The notes under the pieces were generated by a model. That model did not search any database and had not been told where the DNA came from. It saw nothing but the letters and a program-made list of their open reading frames with translations. DNA of 64,000 nucleotides, from NCBI RefSeq assembly GCF_964204645.1, contig NC_134034.1, positions 12,343,962-12,407,961 of the forward strand. Reading direction: 5' to 3'. Position 1 is the first letter of the stretch. Each line of letters begins with the position of its first letter. This document shows, piece after piece, positions 1-29,925 of the stretch. Origin of the DNA: Tubulanus polymorphus (lineage: Eukaryota > Nemertea > Palaeonemertea > Tubulaniformes > Tubulanidae). The position numbers and the translations under genes are program-made.

Positions 1-164
1 AGTTTTGTAACTGAAGGCGATATTTCAGTTGGGAATTGTTGTTAAGAATTTAGAAAATGTTATTTCAATCATCTGCCGTTGAGTATTCTTATCTTGTGGT
101 TCCTCAATCGTCACAGTTGGTTTTGCTCTCAGTTTTTGAACAGAATTCAATTTTCTATATTCAG

Positions 165-3100
165 GCTGTTTGCTGCAGCGACGGCTCACATTGCTGTCCA
201 GGGGGTACTACCTGCAATTTGTCTGCTGGAAAATGTGAAAGCGCTGACGGTTCATTTGTCGCTTTGGTGAAAAAAAGTGCTGCTAAAAGCAGTGGTGCGG
301 TTGAATCATTGAAATCAGGTCCTATTTGTCCTGACAAGACTCACGCCTGTTCGTCTGGAAATACATGCTGTCAACAAGCACCCGGGAAATATGGATGCTG
401 TCCTTTACCGAATGTACGTAAAGCAGACAACACTTGATGATATCATTTCATGTTCAAGAACATATTCATCTACTGTTAGAGATCCTTCCCAAACATCCAA
501 ATATCGCTTCATGGGATCATCTAATTGTCTGTAGATGGGAAATCTGCTTCCATTATTCCCCATATGAAATCATAATCAAATTGTCAATAGATTTTTAGAG
601 AGATGTCTGCCTCCGTAATTCCCCGTGTGATATCATCAAATGTCTGTTTTTGTGGAAAAGATATCCGCTACATAAATCCCCCTATAACATCATGGATATG
701 TTACGTGTCGATAATATTTTTGTGTAGGCTGTCTGTTGTAATAACAGTAACTATTGTTGCCCCGCCGGAACGCACTGTAGTTTACACTACACTTGCGCTA
801 AAGATGGCGTCGTCATCGGTGCGATCGCGAAAACATTGCCGCCAGTGGATGTCATCTGTGACGACGGTTTGACGACTTGTCCGACAAACTGGACGTGTTG
901 TAAAGTGGCCACCGGTCGTTGGGGTTGTTGTCCATTTCAAAATGTGAGCACGGAAAATATATCAGTTTGATTTTCCAAATATCCTGCTTGAATTCCTTCC
1001 GTTATCCCAGCAGCAGTTGAGGATTCCTTCTCTGGCAATCGACGATCCACCAGGGTGTGCTTTTACAAATCAGTACTACTATCGATTAGTTCACCGTCTG
1101 CTTAAGGTCCACGATGTGTGATTATTGTAGTAATCATTGCTATCCTTAGCATTTAAAGCTTCTTCCTCTGGCAATCGATGATCTACCAGATGTGCTTGCA
1201 GTAATCGATGAGGAATTTGATCGGAAATGTTATGATTTCTTAAGTGCTTAACCTTAGCCTGTCCGAAGCTTGCCTCTGATCAGATCAGTCATTGTGTGTT
1301 GATCAAACATTGCTTTGAACAATCAATCGAATGCTTTCGAAAAACGCCGATATCGCTTCGTCTGCCCTCTATACTGATCAGCAGCTGTCGTGGAAACTAA
1401 ATTCACGTTTTGCTGTTTCAGGCGCACTGTTGTCAGGGTGGAACGCATTGTTGTCCACAAAGCGATTACTGTGACGGTTCGTCACAAACTTGCAAGAACA
1501 GCTTGGGATTTCCTGTCGTTAAAACGGCCAGAAAGATTCCGGCTCGTCCCCTGAATATAGTCGTCTGCCCTGGTGGTCAGGAGTTCTGCCTCGATGGAAG
1601 TACATGCTGTAAACAGACTAGTGGAGCGTGGGGCTGTTGTCCTCTACCACAGGTACGTCGGTTTCTAGCCTCCATGACTCACGGATGTGGATCCAGGAGT
1701 GACTTCCGACCAATAGCAAGACGACCCTTTACCGGCAAAATAGCTCTAAAACAAAAACGATATCCCCGATTCTCCATTCCCTTACTAAGACAGTCTCGCT
1801 TACTGAGGTTCTGTAGTTATAATGTTATCTATTCTGACGAATTGCACAAAGGAAAAAATTGATTGACCCCTAATTTCTCGTATGAAGGAAGCATTTAGGA
1901 ATATTACTGAAATAACTGTGAGCCTCATTTAACACATCAGTAACAGTTACAGTGTAGTAGCCTATATAGTAGTGACTAATTGCTTCCTGGTCAAAATACT
2001 GCCACCAAACGTATATCATATCATCTGAAAGCCATATGTCTCTCTGTTAAAAACTGGTTTCACTATTGTTCTATCTTGATTAGTTTACAAGATATCGTAC
2101 CCTAATCGTACCCTTGGTGTGAATTTAGCACAATTAGTAGAGTTAAATGTCACGAGACCGTCAATCTCTCATGTTTTAACCACAATACCGCGAGACTGAT
2201 AAGATATCTTAAAAAAAAAAAACTCGTGACGTGTTTTCGAGCACAATGCTCGTGTTTTCTGTTGTTTCGACACGTACCGGGGTAAAGTTCAAACTGTTGT
2301 TAAGTGTTGTTCATTGCACTCGGTGAAGTTTGTTCTTTTGTACTTGATATTAAAGAATGTAGATATATACAGTACTGGTACATGTACCGCGATTGCACGT
2401 GCGTCCATCGGATATGTCCACCTCCTTTAAGTCCCCCTATGACGTCATAGTTACCGCATCAATTCAATGATGCTGGGATTAATTCGGGCGGCTTTCTTTT
2501 CTGAACCAAGGCGATTATAGAACTGGATCCAGTTCGACAGTTGAGGGTTACAGGTAACTCTGAACTCAGGATCCAGTTCGACAGTTGTGAGTTAGAGTTA
2601 ACTCTGAACTCAGGATCCAGTTCCACAGTTGTGAGTTACAGTTAACTCTGAACTCAGGATCCAGTTCTACTGTTGTGACTTAGAGTTAACTCTGAACTCA
2701 GGATCCAGTTCGACAGTTGAGGTTTTACAGGTAACTCTGAACTCAGGATCCAGTTCCACAGTTGTGAGATTTTCAATGAATTAACTCCGACTAAATTCTC
2801 AACCCAGAACCGTGTTACTTGCTCTAGAAGTTCAAAAATAGGAAATTCAATTGATGGACGCAGATAACACTTTGTGTAGATGATTTACGTTATCATGGAG
2901 TATTTAAGGAGGTAGATTTCTGGAACGTTCCTATCTCGTTCGGTTAATGTGCATTTCATACACATGAACGCTGGGGATTTCGGAATAAAGCGAGTCATGA
3001 TCTACTTTAAATGCTATTTATCTATAAACTCACGATCGAGGATGTAAAAATTCAATTGATATGTTCTCTTATCCAAACCTGAGACACAATTGTTGTGGAT

Positions 3101-6100
3101 ATTTGCTCTATGATTCATTGAACTCATACCTACTTCAGATACAATACTCTCCGATATCTGATCTAAGCTTATCTTGGTCCTAAAAACCCCAAAGTAGAAA
3201 TGTTTAACGAAATTCAACTGGGTCGACAGAGAACTGAGACAAGAGTCAAATTAAACCGGCACAACTGTTGAACTGGGACAAGAGTCAAATTAAACCCACA
3301 CAACTGTGGAACTGGGTGCAGAGTCAAATTAAACCCACACAACTGTGGAACTGGGTGCAGTCAAATTAAACCCACACAACTGTGGAACTGGATCCAGAGT
3401 CAAATTAAACCCTCACAACTGTGGAACTGGATCCAGAGTCAATTTAAACACACTCAACTGTGCAACTGGGACAAAGTCAAGTTAAACACACACAACTGTG
3501 GAACTAGATCCAGAGTTGAATCAAAATGTCACTTTTCTTTTTACCCATGCTAGATTATTGAAAAGATAAACGTACGTTGCTATAGGTATTAACTTGATAT
3601 TTGTTTGATACTTCAGGCTGTATGCTGTTCAGATAATATCCACTGTTGCCCGACAGGTACCAAGTGTGACGTAGCTCACGGTAAATGTCTCCGAGGCAAC
3701 GGTTCATTGTTACCGATGGTTAAAAAGTCACCAGCGAAAACGGTTAAAAGTAAAGTATGCCCGGATCGTGAATCACGATGTCCTGATGATAATACTTGCT
3801 GTAAATTGAGTACTGGAATGTACGGCTGCTGTCCATTGCCCGAGGTAAATATTGGTCGAAGAATTTTTGTATCCAGAATTAAGTTTGTTTTCAATCAAAT
3901 CAACTCTTGAAAGAGTCAAATTAAGCCCACATAACTGTGGAACTGGATCCATTCAAATTAAACCTACACAATTATGGAACTGGGTTCAGAGTCATGTTAA
4001 ACCTACACAACTGTGGAACTGGGTTCAGAGTCATGTTAAACCTATACAACTGTGGAACTGGCTTCAGAGTCATGTTAAACCTACACAACTGTGGAACTGG
4101 GTTCAGAGTCAAATTAAACCCACACAACTGTGGAACTGGGTTCAGAGTCATATTAAACCTACACAACTGTGAAACTGGATTCAGAGTTATCTGAGTTAGC
4201 AGGTCCAGATTCAAATAAAATTCACTTGTCCTCACTGTATTTCGATCTAATTTTCATTTCAGGCTGATTGTTGTAGTGATGGAACTCACTGCTGTCCGAA
4301 AACTTATAAATGCGACACCAAACACAGAAAGTGCGTCCGAAACTTCGAGTCTATTCCGTGGTTCGAGAAAACTGCTGCCATTTCTCGAACGCCGCCGAAA
4401 AAACTCAACGAAGTCGTCTGCCCCGGAGGTCAGGTACGTGAGAAACGAAATGGAAAATGTAAAACCAACAAAAGTGGGAAAATAGATGAATGAGTTTCTG
4501 GGTGAATTGAACAATGTGCCGTAGGGGGGGAGCCGGTTCCATAGTCGCAAAGTGATCTGATTTTTACCACTATCCCATGAATATGAATGCCTCAATATTT
4601 TATAGATGGTTTATTAACACTTTCCCGTGGAACGCGATCGTTTTCTATTGAGCCCTATGATCCCCATGTTCGTTTGTTTACGTTCCAGTATCAATGCCCA
4701 GATCGAACGACGTGTTGTGAAATGTCCACTCCTGGAACGTACGGATGTTGCCCTCAACCGCTGGCCGTCTGCTGTTCCGATCATCAACATTGTTGTCCGC
4801 ACGGTTATACATGCAACGGACAGGGACAATGTGCAAAAGTACGTGAAATAATGATGTGAAATTGCTCTTTTTACACGCTCGACTTGTTGCCGGTTACCGG
4901 TATGTTGATAAAGAGTAGATTTACGATTGATGAAACACTCCAAGTCTGTGTTGTAAAGATAGTATAAAATCCCCTGCACGCTAGAAGAAAAAGGATTCGA
5001 AAGTTTTTTCATTCCATCTTCATGACTTAATTGCCGTAGTCCCTTTGTCCTGATAGTATACCTCATAATTTTCTTACAACGCTAGTATTCCTGAAGATGA
5101 CTACATTGTATTTAGATAGCTCAAGGAATATCGTCGTTCCTGAAGATGACTATTAGGATAATGTTGAAACATAGAATGAAACAAATTAGTTCAAGGAAAC
5201 ATTTCAGACTTGTTTTATTTATTCCTAGTTTCGGATTCTGTATAATTAGTATATTTATTTCAATGATGGCCGTGAATTTTCATCGTGATTCTCTCACTGC
5301 ATTTTTATTTTCAGGCCGGTGCTGAAACTATAGCCGCGTCTCGAAAGTTGCCCGCGAAGCCGCGCTCCGAAAACCATTTGACGTTGGTAAGGTGTCCCGA
5401 CCGATCTACATGCCCAGATGGTGCTACGTGCTGTCAGCTCGCTTCTGGACATTTCGGCTGTTGCCCGTTCCCAAAGGTAAAAGCAAACCGCATAGATATT
5501 AGTTACCTATATCTCAGTCTAATTTTTAAGGAGGATCTGGTAATGCTACTGTGGTAAGTGAGGATTCACCGGGGTTCATTAGTGCACAGTACAATGGTGC
5601 CGTATTCAAATTTTATCCATAGCTTGCTCAAATTTGACGAAAAATGAATGAAAATCAAGCAATCTTTGAACCGTCCATCTAGAGACTTGATTTGTCTGAT
5701 TTCTGTCATGGGAGGATGAAAATGTAGATGGAAGTAACTGGAAAATGAGTTAACGTTGATTAACTGATATGTCTTTGAGATTTCGGTGTCGCCATCTAGT
5801 GTGATAACAGGACTTTATATCGTATTTTCTGTAATTGTTTCATAGGCTGCTTGTTGTAAGGACCGAGTTCACTGCTGTCCGAATGGGTATAGCTGTTCAG
5901 GCCAGGGAACCTGTGTCCGAGTAAGTCTATTGCTATTTCCTTTGCACATTCACATTTTCGAATATATTTCCGAAGAAATGATATCGAAAAAATGTTTTTT
6001 CTAAGTATAACGTTCCGCAGCTATAAAGAACTATATGACCTTAATGTAAAATCTCACAACTGTTGAAAGTTTATTTTATATACTAAGAATATTTTGGGCG

Positions 6101-9100
6101 GTCTCTACCACCCTTCTTCAGTCTAAAATGACTTCTAGGGCAGAAAAAAATGAATTTTAGACTGCAGAAGGGCGATATGAGCCCCTGGAATATTTCTAGC
6201 ATTTAGAAAAATATCTTCAACAATTGTCAGATTTTACATTTATTGTATTACGGATCTTATTGAATCATTCATAGGTTATCTTACCCCTTTCGCTCTTATT
6301 TACGCGATTCGAAGCGTTAAGAGAGAGAAGTTTTCGATCGTTTTGTTGATATCCGTCGTTTCGTTTTTTTTTCTTTAGGCCGGCGAAAAATCAATTCCTT
6401 GGCTCAAAAAGACGGCTGCGAAACCGGCTTCACTGAAAGCAGACGTTAGTGAGGTCATCTGTCCGGATCAATCGGCTTGTCCGAACGGTAATACTTGTTG
6501 TATGTTACCTAATAGAAGATACGGATGCTGCCCTATGCGAAATGTAAGTATTGTTGTAAGCCCAGTTCCAAAGTCATGACTTATGTCCAAAAGTAATCTT
6601 TAACCTTATTCCTAAGTCATTACTTAAGTCCAAAAGTAGTCTTTAACCTTACGACTTTCCTTAAGCTGTTAGATTGGCTATAATTTTAAAGATGGTCTCA
6701 GTTTAGACTGGTCTCAATTCTAAGCCATCAACTTGCAACTGGATCTCTTGGGGTTTCTCGTATTTCAAGCAGAGGTTTCAGCAAATTGTGTTTTTAAAGA
6801 TTTTCGTGAACTGTTACCGATTTCTTTAATTGTTATTTGTAGGCTGTTTGCTGTGAGGATCACTTACATTGTTGTCCGTCTGGTACGACCTGCGATACGC
6901 CGCGCGGAAAATGTAACCCAGGCAAATTATCGTTCGCCGTAGCTACGAAAATTGCCTCCGCTCGGTCGAATGAGATGCGACCGTCTAACGTGATCTGTCC
7001 GGGTGGACAGGCGAGTTGTCCGACTGGTAGCACCTGTTGTAAACTTAGTTCTGGACAATACGGGTGCTGCCCCATCCCAAATGTAAGTTCGATTGATTGA
7101 TTTATTTCCATAGAACTATAAATTTAATACAAATACAAAATTAAACATTTCAGTTTCAAATTATATAATCATGGTCTATGATGGACATCCCAAGGAGCCT
7201 AAAGGCTGTAACGCTAGCAGAGTGGACTGCCTATGACTTATTAGTTTTTGCTAAGAGGCTGTATTTTTTACTTTCATTCTCTGCATTGTTCTTTTTAAAC
7301 AGGCTGTTTGCTGTAATGATCACTTACATTGTTGTCCATCTGGTACAACCTGCGATGTGACTGCTGGAAAATGTAACCGAGGCAGATTTTCATTTGCCAT
7401 GGTTACAAAAATTGCAGCATCCTCGTCAAATGAGATGCTCCCTTCCAATGTGATCTGTCCAGATCAGGGCACATGTCCAACTGGTAGCACATGCTGTAAA
7501 CTAAGTACTGGACAATACGGGTGCTGCCCTCTGCCAAATGTAAGGTTGACACATTATTTTGTCTATAATCATCGTTCATTTTGTAGACATTTACTGATTC
7601 TGTATTTCTCTCTCTCTTTTTCAAAAGGCCGTTTGCTGTAAGGATGGTCTACATTGTTGTCCGGCTGACACGACCTGTGATGTCGCTCAGGGAAAATGTA
7701 ACAAAGCCGATGGTTCGTCCGTAGATATGGTGAAGAAAGTCGCGTCGTTAGGCACGCTCGATCGAGTCAAGAAAACGTGCGGAGATGGACGTTCTACCTG
7801 TCCGTCCGGTACTACTTGCTGTGCGACCAGAGGAGGAGGCTACGCGTGCTGCCCTCTACCGAATGTATGTATTCTCAAAGTTAATGATAAACTAATGATC
7901 GATACCCCAAACCTAACACTAGTTCTGGGACCAGGAGTAGCGTCTAGACTTGCATTTAAGACCAGGCTTCAATTTTTTATGAATAAGTTAAGCTCAAATT
8001 GTTGGTTAAATCGTTGAATTGGTCACTTCATTGTTTCAAAGAGGACAACAATTCGTTTTAACTGTTATAAGCTGAAGCATGGAATTTCATGGACCCTTGC
8101 CCTAAATGGTTTCATTATCAATCTAACTTATCTATTGTCTGTCCGGTTTCTAGGCAGTTTGCTGCTCGGATAAAATTCATTGTTGTCCGAACGGAGCAAA
8201 GTGCGACGTGTCGCGCGGTAAATGCGTGCGTAAAACAGACGGCGTCTCGTTTCCGCTCTATACGAAAATTCCCGTAACCCAGATTCAAGATGGCCGCCTT
8301 GATTATGTTAAGTGTCCCGACGGACAATCGGAATGCCATAATGGAGAAACTTGCTGTCGTGTAAAAAGTGGAAGTTATGGATGTTGTCCATTCCCGAAGG
8401 TAAGCGTTAAAAGCGTCTTCAACAGGAGTACCTCTAGGATCCAGTTCAACAGTTGTGTGGGTTTTATTATTACTCCGGATCCAGTTCCGCAATTGTGTGG
8501 GTTAAAAAATTGGCTCAAATTATCATAGAAGACTGGAACTGGATCCAGAGTCAAATTAAACCCACACAACTGTGGAACTGGATCCAGAGTCAAATTAAAC
8601 CCACACAACTGTGGAACTGGATCCAGAGTTAGATCAAACCAACACAACTGTGGAACTGGATCCAGAGTTAGATCAAACCTACACAACTGTGGAACTGGAT
8701 CCAGTTATTTACGTGTTCGGAATGTAGAAATGAAATGTTCATGGCTTTGAAAAGGTTTTACTCATCGAAAGATCAATTCGTCTATTCCAGGCCACCTGCT
8801 GTTCCGATCAACTACATTGTTGTCCGAATGGTTTCAATTGTGATCTCTCTCAAGGCCGATGCACTAAAGGTTCTCGCGTCGTACCGATGTTAGCTCGAAC
8901 ACCTGCCAGCAGTTTATCAGGTGTTCTCTGCCCGGATAAACACGCCGTCTGCCCCGATGGTAACACCTGCTGTCTGATACCGGGCGGTGGGTATGGCTGT
9001 TGCCCCCTAGTCGAGGTAATTATCACGATTTTTGATTAGTGGTTAAATCATCCCTGTGGATTGAAAAATAAAACAATATCAGTGATCTCTCTTTGCCAAG

Positions 9101-10286
9101 TTTTGTTAAATTCAAGGGGTTTAATTTGGTCTGCAAAGAGAAAGAGAGACAGCATTTAGACTGAGATATGACCGTGCGACCGGGCGCTGATTTTTTCCTA
9201 AGTGTCTATGATCATAATCATCGCTAGCCTACTGAGAATCCTGTGCATGCAATTATTGATGTGCTTATTTTCAGGCTGTTTGTTGCGCTGATAAAGCTCA
9301 TTGTTGTCCAAAAGGAACAACGTGCTCTGTTAAAATGGATATTTGTTTACAGGGCAACGCGAAATCCGATCAACAGTGGATGCTACGACGACCGACCGAG
9401 ATGGTCGACACTCTCGTAAACTGCGGTAATGGGAAGGTCTGTCCGTTTAAACATACGTGCTGTCAGCAGGATAATGGCGATGTGGGATGCTGTCCCGCCG
9501 CTAAGGTATGTGTATCAAAAAAAGAATGCAGTAAACTCGACCTTATTCAGTCTTAGCCTGGAACCTTCACTGCTGAAGACATTAAGTACTTTATCACAAA
9601 TCTGCCAATTTATGATCGTCCACACTTCACATGTGTTAAACTTCACCTGAGATATTTTTCGATTGAAAATGAACTACAAACACCAGACATGAGACATTTT
9701 ATCAGCACACTTTCAAAAACTGATCGTCCACACTTCACATGTATTCATTGCTTCATCTGAGACATTTTAATTGAAAATGAACTATAAACACCAGATATTC
9801 TACATTTATCAGCACACTTTCAAAAACTGATTGTCCACACTTTACATGTGTTCAGAACATCACTCATTGTCTGAATGGATGGTTCCAGGCTGCAGTCTGT
9901 CTTCAAGGGTTGTTGCAAGCTTCTCGTATGAGTATCTGTAATATATATGATCCCCCAATAATGATGAAAAATAAATCAGCATCATTTTTGGGAATGGGGT
10001 TTTTATATTTTTTGTGGAGAAAATAAATCATATCATATAATATTAGTGTTTCACAGTGATTATAAGCATTGGTGTTTTTGTTTTTGTGAACAGAAATCCA
10101 GGGTTAATCCCCGATATAGATGAATCTAATCTCGATTGTGATAACTCAATTATTGTTTATTTGTTGTAGGCTGTTTGTTGCCGTGGTTCCGGACAATGTT
10201 GCCCGGAAGGTTGTCGATGCGGCTCCGGGAATACGTGCGAGTGCCCGAAACACGAGTTGTTTTTCAATAAAATACGTAACTTGTGA
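165..10286 (+). CDS. Progranulin-like multi-granulin protein, 5' partial
   Basis: Sixteen exons are visible: 165-413, 728-943, 1422-1652, 3617-3844, 4263-4433, 4689-4838, 5315-5476, 5846-5920, 6379-6543, 6843-7082, 7303-7539, 7628-7864, 8154-8399, 8791-9015, 9275-9505 and 10170-10286 (stop TGA). All junctions are phase 0, giving 1059 residues in the window. Most exons begin with AVCC...HCCP (second half of a granulin) and end with CP...TCC...YGCCPxPN (first half of the next). The modules are therefore split by introns between GCCPxPN and AVCC, which gives 13 complete modules plus a partial one at the start. Linkers carry motifs such as [11 protein letters not shown] and VKKSAAK, as in animal progranulins. 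Family role: secreted, cysteine-rich growth factor and lysosomal cofactor. The signal peptide and first exons must lie upstream of base 1. The last module is shortened and ends in [16 protein letters not shown]. Splice sites were read by eye and fit throughout; orthology to vertebrate GRN is by family only. Confidence 0.93.
2515..2780. repeat. Tandem array of the CCAGTTCCACAGTTGTG family
   Basis: About six imperfect units built on GGATCCAGTTCCACAGTTG with GAGTTAACTCTGAACTCA spacers, in the long intron 1653-3616 of the granulin gene. Apart from this array and the next one, I see nothing coding in that intron. Confidence 0.8.
3213..3515. repeat. Tandem array, CCAGTTCCACAGTTGTG family (reverse orientation)
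   Basis: About seven units of CACACAACTGTGGAACTGG followed by AGAGTCAAATTAAAC, roughly 40 bp each, 100 bp upstream of granulin exon 3617-3844. Confidence 0.8.
3911..4192. repeat. Tandem array, CCAGTTCCACAGTTGTG family
   Basis: About seven units of roughly 39 bp with core CACAACTGTGGAACTGG, in the intron after the granulin exon ending at 3844. The unit length is a multiple of three, so long repetitive open frames occur on both strands; these are not genes. Confidence 0.82.
8427..8706. repeat. Head-to-head array, CCAGTTCCACAGTTGTG family
   Basis: Two forward units (8433-8505) are followed by about four reverse units of ACACAACTGTGGAACTGG, so the array is inverted around its centre. It lies in the granulin intron 8400-8790. 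Confidence 0.75.
9554..9900. mobile_element. MITE-like repeat with CAGCCTGGAACC ends
   Basis: Starts AGCCTGGAACCTTCACTG and ends GGTTCCAGGCTGC, which are inverted termini. Inside, a unit containing GATCGTCCACACTTCACATG and TTGAAAATGAACTA repeats three times. Related pieces occur at 31680-31830, 41630-41850, 44420-44530 and 53330-53450. It sits in the last granulin intron. Confidence 0.6.
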
Positions 10287-10974
10287 ACGACATGATTGCT
10301 ATCTGTGATATCACCACTAATATCCTTACGTTCGAGACTCAAAATAGATCATGTATCGCATAACTCAAATTAATTATCTTAGATCTTCATTTAGTAACTA
10401 AAATTGATTTTTAGTGAGTCATTGAAAATGAGAGAAGGTCATCATTTAGTTGCTGAAATCGTAATTTACTGAATCATTGAGATTATTGGGAATAAGGTAG
10501 TCATGCAATTAAAAGCTAATCATAATTTTACAGAATATTTGAAGTCATTGAGAATGAGAAGGTTGTCATTACCATGGTTTCATCGTAATTTTACTGAATT
10601 ATTGAAGGTATCAAGAATGCGAGAAAGGTCGTAATTAGTATAACTAATCATAATTTTGTTATCATATCACTATCTCAATATCAACGTACTATTCTTCAGT
10701 TAACATTCATTCGATCATCTTCCAGCCGATGAGAATATGTCATTTCGTAAAACTTTTACCGTTCAAAAAAGTGAACTGAACAACTCTTTTGCGCAGAGCA
10801 ACATTTTATGAAATTTTGTAAAACCATTCCATGTTTTCTATCGAGTTTCCTGTGGATTAACGCTTTTTAGTTTGTAGAATGAGGTCACATGTAAAATGAT
10901 TTGTGAGCTCCAGTCGACCTTTCGAATTTCTTTCTATGATGGCCTTGGGCTGATCTTAAATCTAAGCCCCGGCA

Positions 10975-11070
10975 CCCAGTTCGACAGTTCTGAGTTTAAA
11001 TTTGACTCTGAGTTAACTCATCGAAAATGAACTAATTTAACTCATAGAGCTGTTGAACTGGGTCCTGATA
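10975..11070. mobile_element. Palindromic MITE, CCAGTTCCACAGTTGTG family
   Basis: A single complete foldback: CCCAGTTCGACAGTTCTGAG at the left and its inverse ending GTTGAACTGGGTCC at the right, with ATCGAAAATGAACTAA in the middle. It lies between the granulin stop and the ceramide synthase start. Confidence 0.6.
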
Positions 11071-11322
11071 CCGCGGTAGTTAAATTTTTCGAATATTTCC
11101 AAATACTTTCTTTATCGAAATAATGAAACTACAGTCTCAAGTCGCACTATGGAATGTAAATATTAATCTAGAATATTTGTGTAATTGATATTAATGGAAG
11201 TAATTAATTTTCTAATTAATCGCGCACAGCTGTATCTAAGATCTGTGTGTGTGTAGTGTCGTATTCTAAATGGTGTAATTTGTTTACTCTTAATAATGGT
11301 GTAATTTTGTACTTAATAGGAA

Positions 11323-11328
11323 AATAAA
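11323..11328 (+). terminator. Candidate poly(A) signal of the granulin gene
   Basis: This is the first AATAAA after the granulin stop codon at 10286. It would give a 3' UTR of about 1.05 kb. Another AATAAA lies near 11686. An AATAAA at 10266 is inside the coding exon and would be too early. There is no transcript evidence. Confidence 0.4.
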
Positions 11329-11898
11329 AAAAATTTGATGGTTTTTTGGACAGTTTGCTGTTGAGTTGATTCTTTTTCTAAATGGAGAATTCTCGATAGA
11401 CGTATAATGGACATTCTCTGGTTTTTTTTTTAGACAGTTGAAATTTCAACTATCCAAATCCATTTTCAGAGAAGCTGGTCGTGGGATTATTCATTACCAT
11501 TGTTAAGAAATTTAAGAATGTTTCTAATATTTCCAAATTGATTCAGTAGTTCAATTCTTACAAAGGAGTTCGTTTGGCCGAGTCATACTTAGAAAGGAAA
11601 ATAAAAAACGCATTGGTTTATTAAATCATTTTATCTGATAACACGAATTGTGTCTTTATGTTATTTGTGTGATTTTTTTTAAAAATAAAAGCCTATTCAG
11701 TTTCTACTTCTCAATAAAAGATGAATTGATTTGAATACACACAATTCGGACTCGCATTTTCGAGGGCGTTTAACTCGCAAACTCGAATTCACGATCTGGT
11801 AGACTGGTTACCGTATTGAATGGGACAGGCAACCAGTCCTAGCGATATACGCGCGCATCGCTCGCCATCTATAAACGCCGGTCGGAACTAGCATAAAA

Positions 11899-28534
<16,636 letters not shown>

Positions 28535-29124
28535 CAACATAAGGTAAGCGAAGGGGTGGATTTAGGCAGTGGTCTGGCGAGTCCGAACCCTGCCTTCCCA
28601 TTGAGGTTGCCGTTTTGCGTCAAGACAAAGATCGTTAAAACCTTTAAATTTGACATTCATTTTCTCGAAACTTGCAACCTTTCGGATACAGAACCCAATA
28701 ATGGCCGCCTTATCAGATGAATGCATCTTCTTATTTTAACACAACAAAGAAAGAAAAACGGTTTTGAAAATTGCCCCAAAAAAAAGAGTTTCATTTTATA
28801 ATTTCAGAATGAAATTTGCTGTGGTTGCATTATTCATATCATATCAACACTAATGCACGTAAACGGACTGCGCGGATGAGAAAATCAACACAACATTTCC
28901 GTGACAAATAAGATCTCGTAACAATGGCAACAATATAGCTTCAACGGCTGATTGATTCGCGTGATACTTACTTACCCTCTCGTGTATCTTCTAATAGATT
29001 TGTGCTGCTCAACAGAATTTATTATTCAAGGCTTTCTATATTCAATCCTGCAGTCGCTCTGTTCTAAACAATGTAGTGCGTGCGTGTGCGTGTGCGCGTG
29101 CCTGTGCGTGTGCGTGTGCCTGGC

Positions 29125-29925
29125 TCCACGGTTGTTTGTGTTCAATTTCACTCTGAATCCAGTTCCACAGTGCTGGGTTTTAATTTGACCGCGGATCCAG
29201 TTCCATCTGCACAGTTGTGTGAGTTTAATTTCACTCTGTATTCAGTTCCACAGTTGCGTGGGTTTAATTTGGCTGGGTCCAGTTCCACAGTTGTGTGGTT
29301 TTAATAATTTGACTCTGGATCCAGTTGTACAGTTGAAAAGATTTTGATTTGACTTTGGATCCAGTTCCACAGTTGAACAGATTTTGATTGGACTATGGAT
29401 CCAGTTCCACAGTTGAATAGATTTTGATTGGACTTTGGATCCAGTTCCACAGTTGAACAGAATTTGATTTGACTATGGATCCAGTTCCACAGTTGAACAG
29501 ATTTTGATTGGACTTTGGATCCAGTTCCACAGTTGAACAGATTTTGATTTGACTTTGGATCCAGTTCCACACTTGATCAGATTTTGATTGGACTATGGAT
29601 CCAGTTCCACAGTTGAATAGATTTTGATTGGACTTTGGATCCAGTTCCACAGTTGAACAGATTTTGATTGGACTTTGGATCCAGTTCCACAGTTGAAGAG
29701 ATTTTGATTTGACTATGGATCCTGTTCCACAGTTGAATAGATTTTGATTTGACTATGGATCCAGTTCCACAGTTGAATAGATTTTGATTCGACTATGGAT
29801 CCAGTTCCACAGTTGAACAGATTTTGATTCGACTGTGTATCCAGTTCCACTGTATAGGTTTTAATTTGACTGTGGATCCAGTTCCACGGTTATGTGAGTT
29901 CAATTTGACTGTGGATCCACTTTTG
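29125..29925. repeat. 40-bp array, CCAGTTCCACAGTTG family
   Basis: About 19 units of GATCCAGTTCCACAGTTGAA plus CAGATTTTGATTGGACTTTG, well homogenised. It lies downstream of the ceramide synthase stop; the repetitive Trp-rich open frames are artefacts. Confidence 0.88.

Noticed and set aside
3852-4235. Long repetitive open frames on both strands with QLWNWVQSH-like repeats
   Set aside because: They are read through a 39-bp tandem array whose period is a multiple of three; no start context, splice support or domain.
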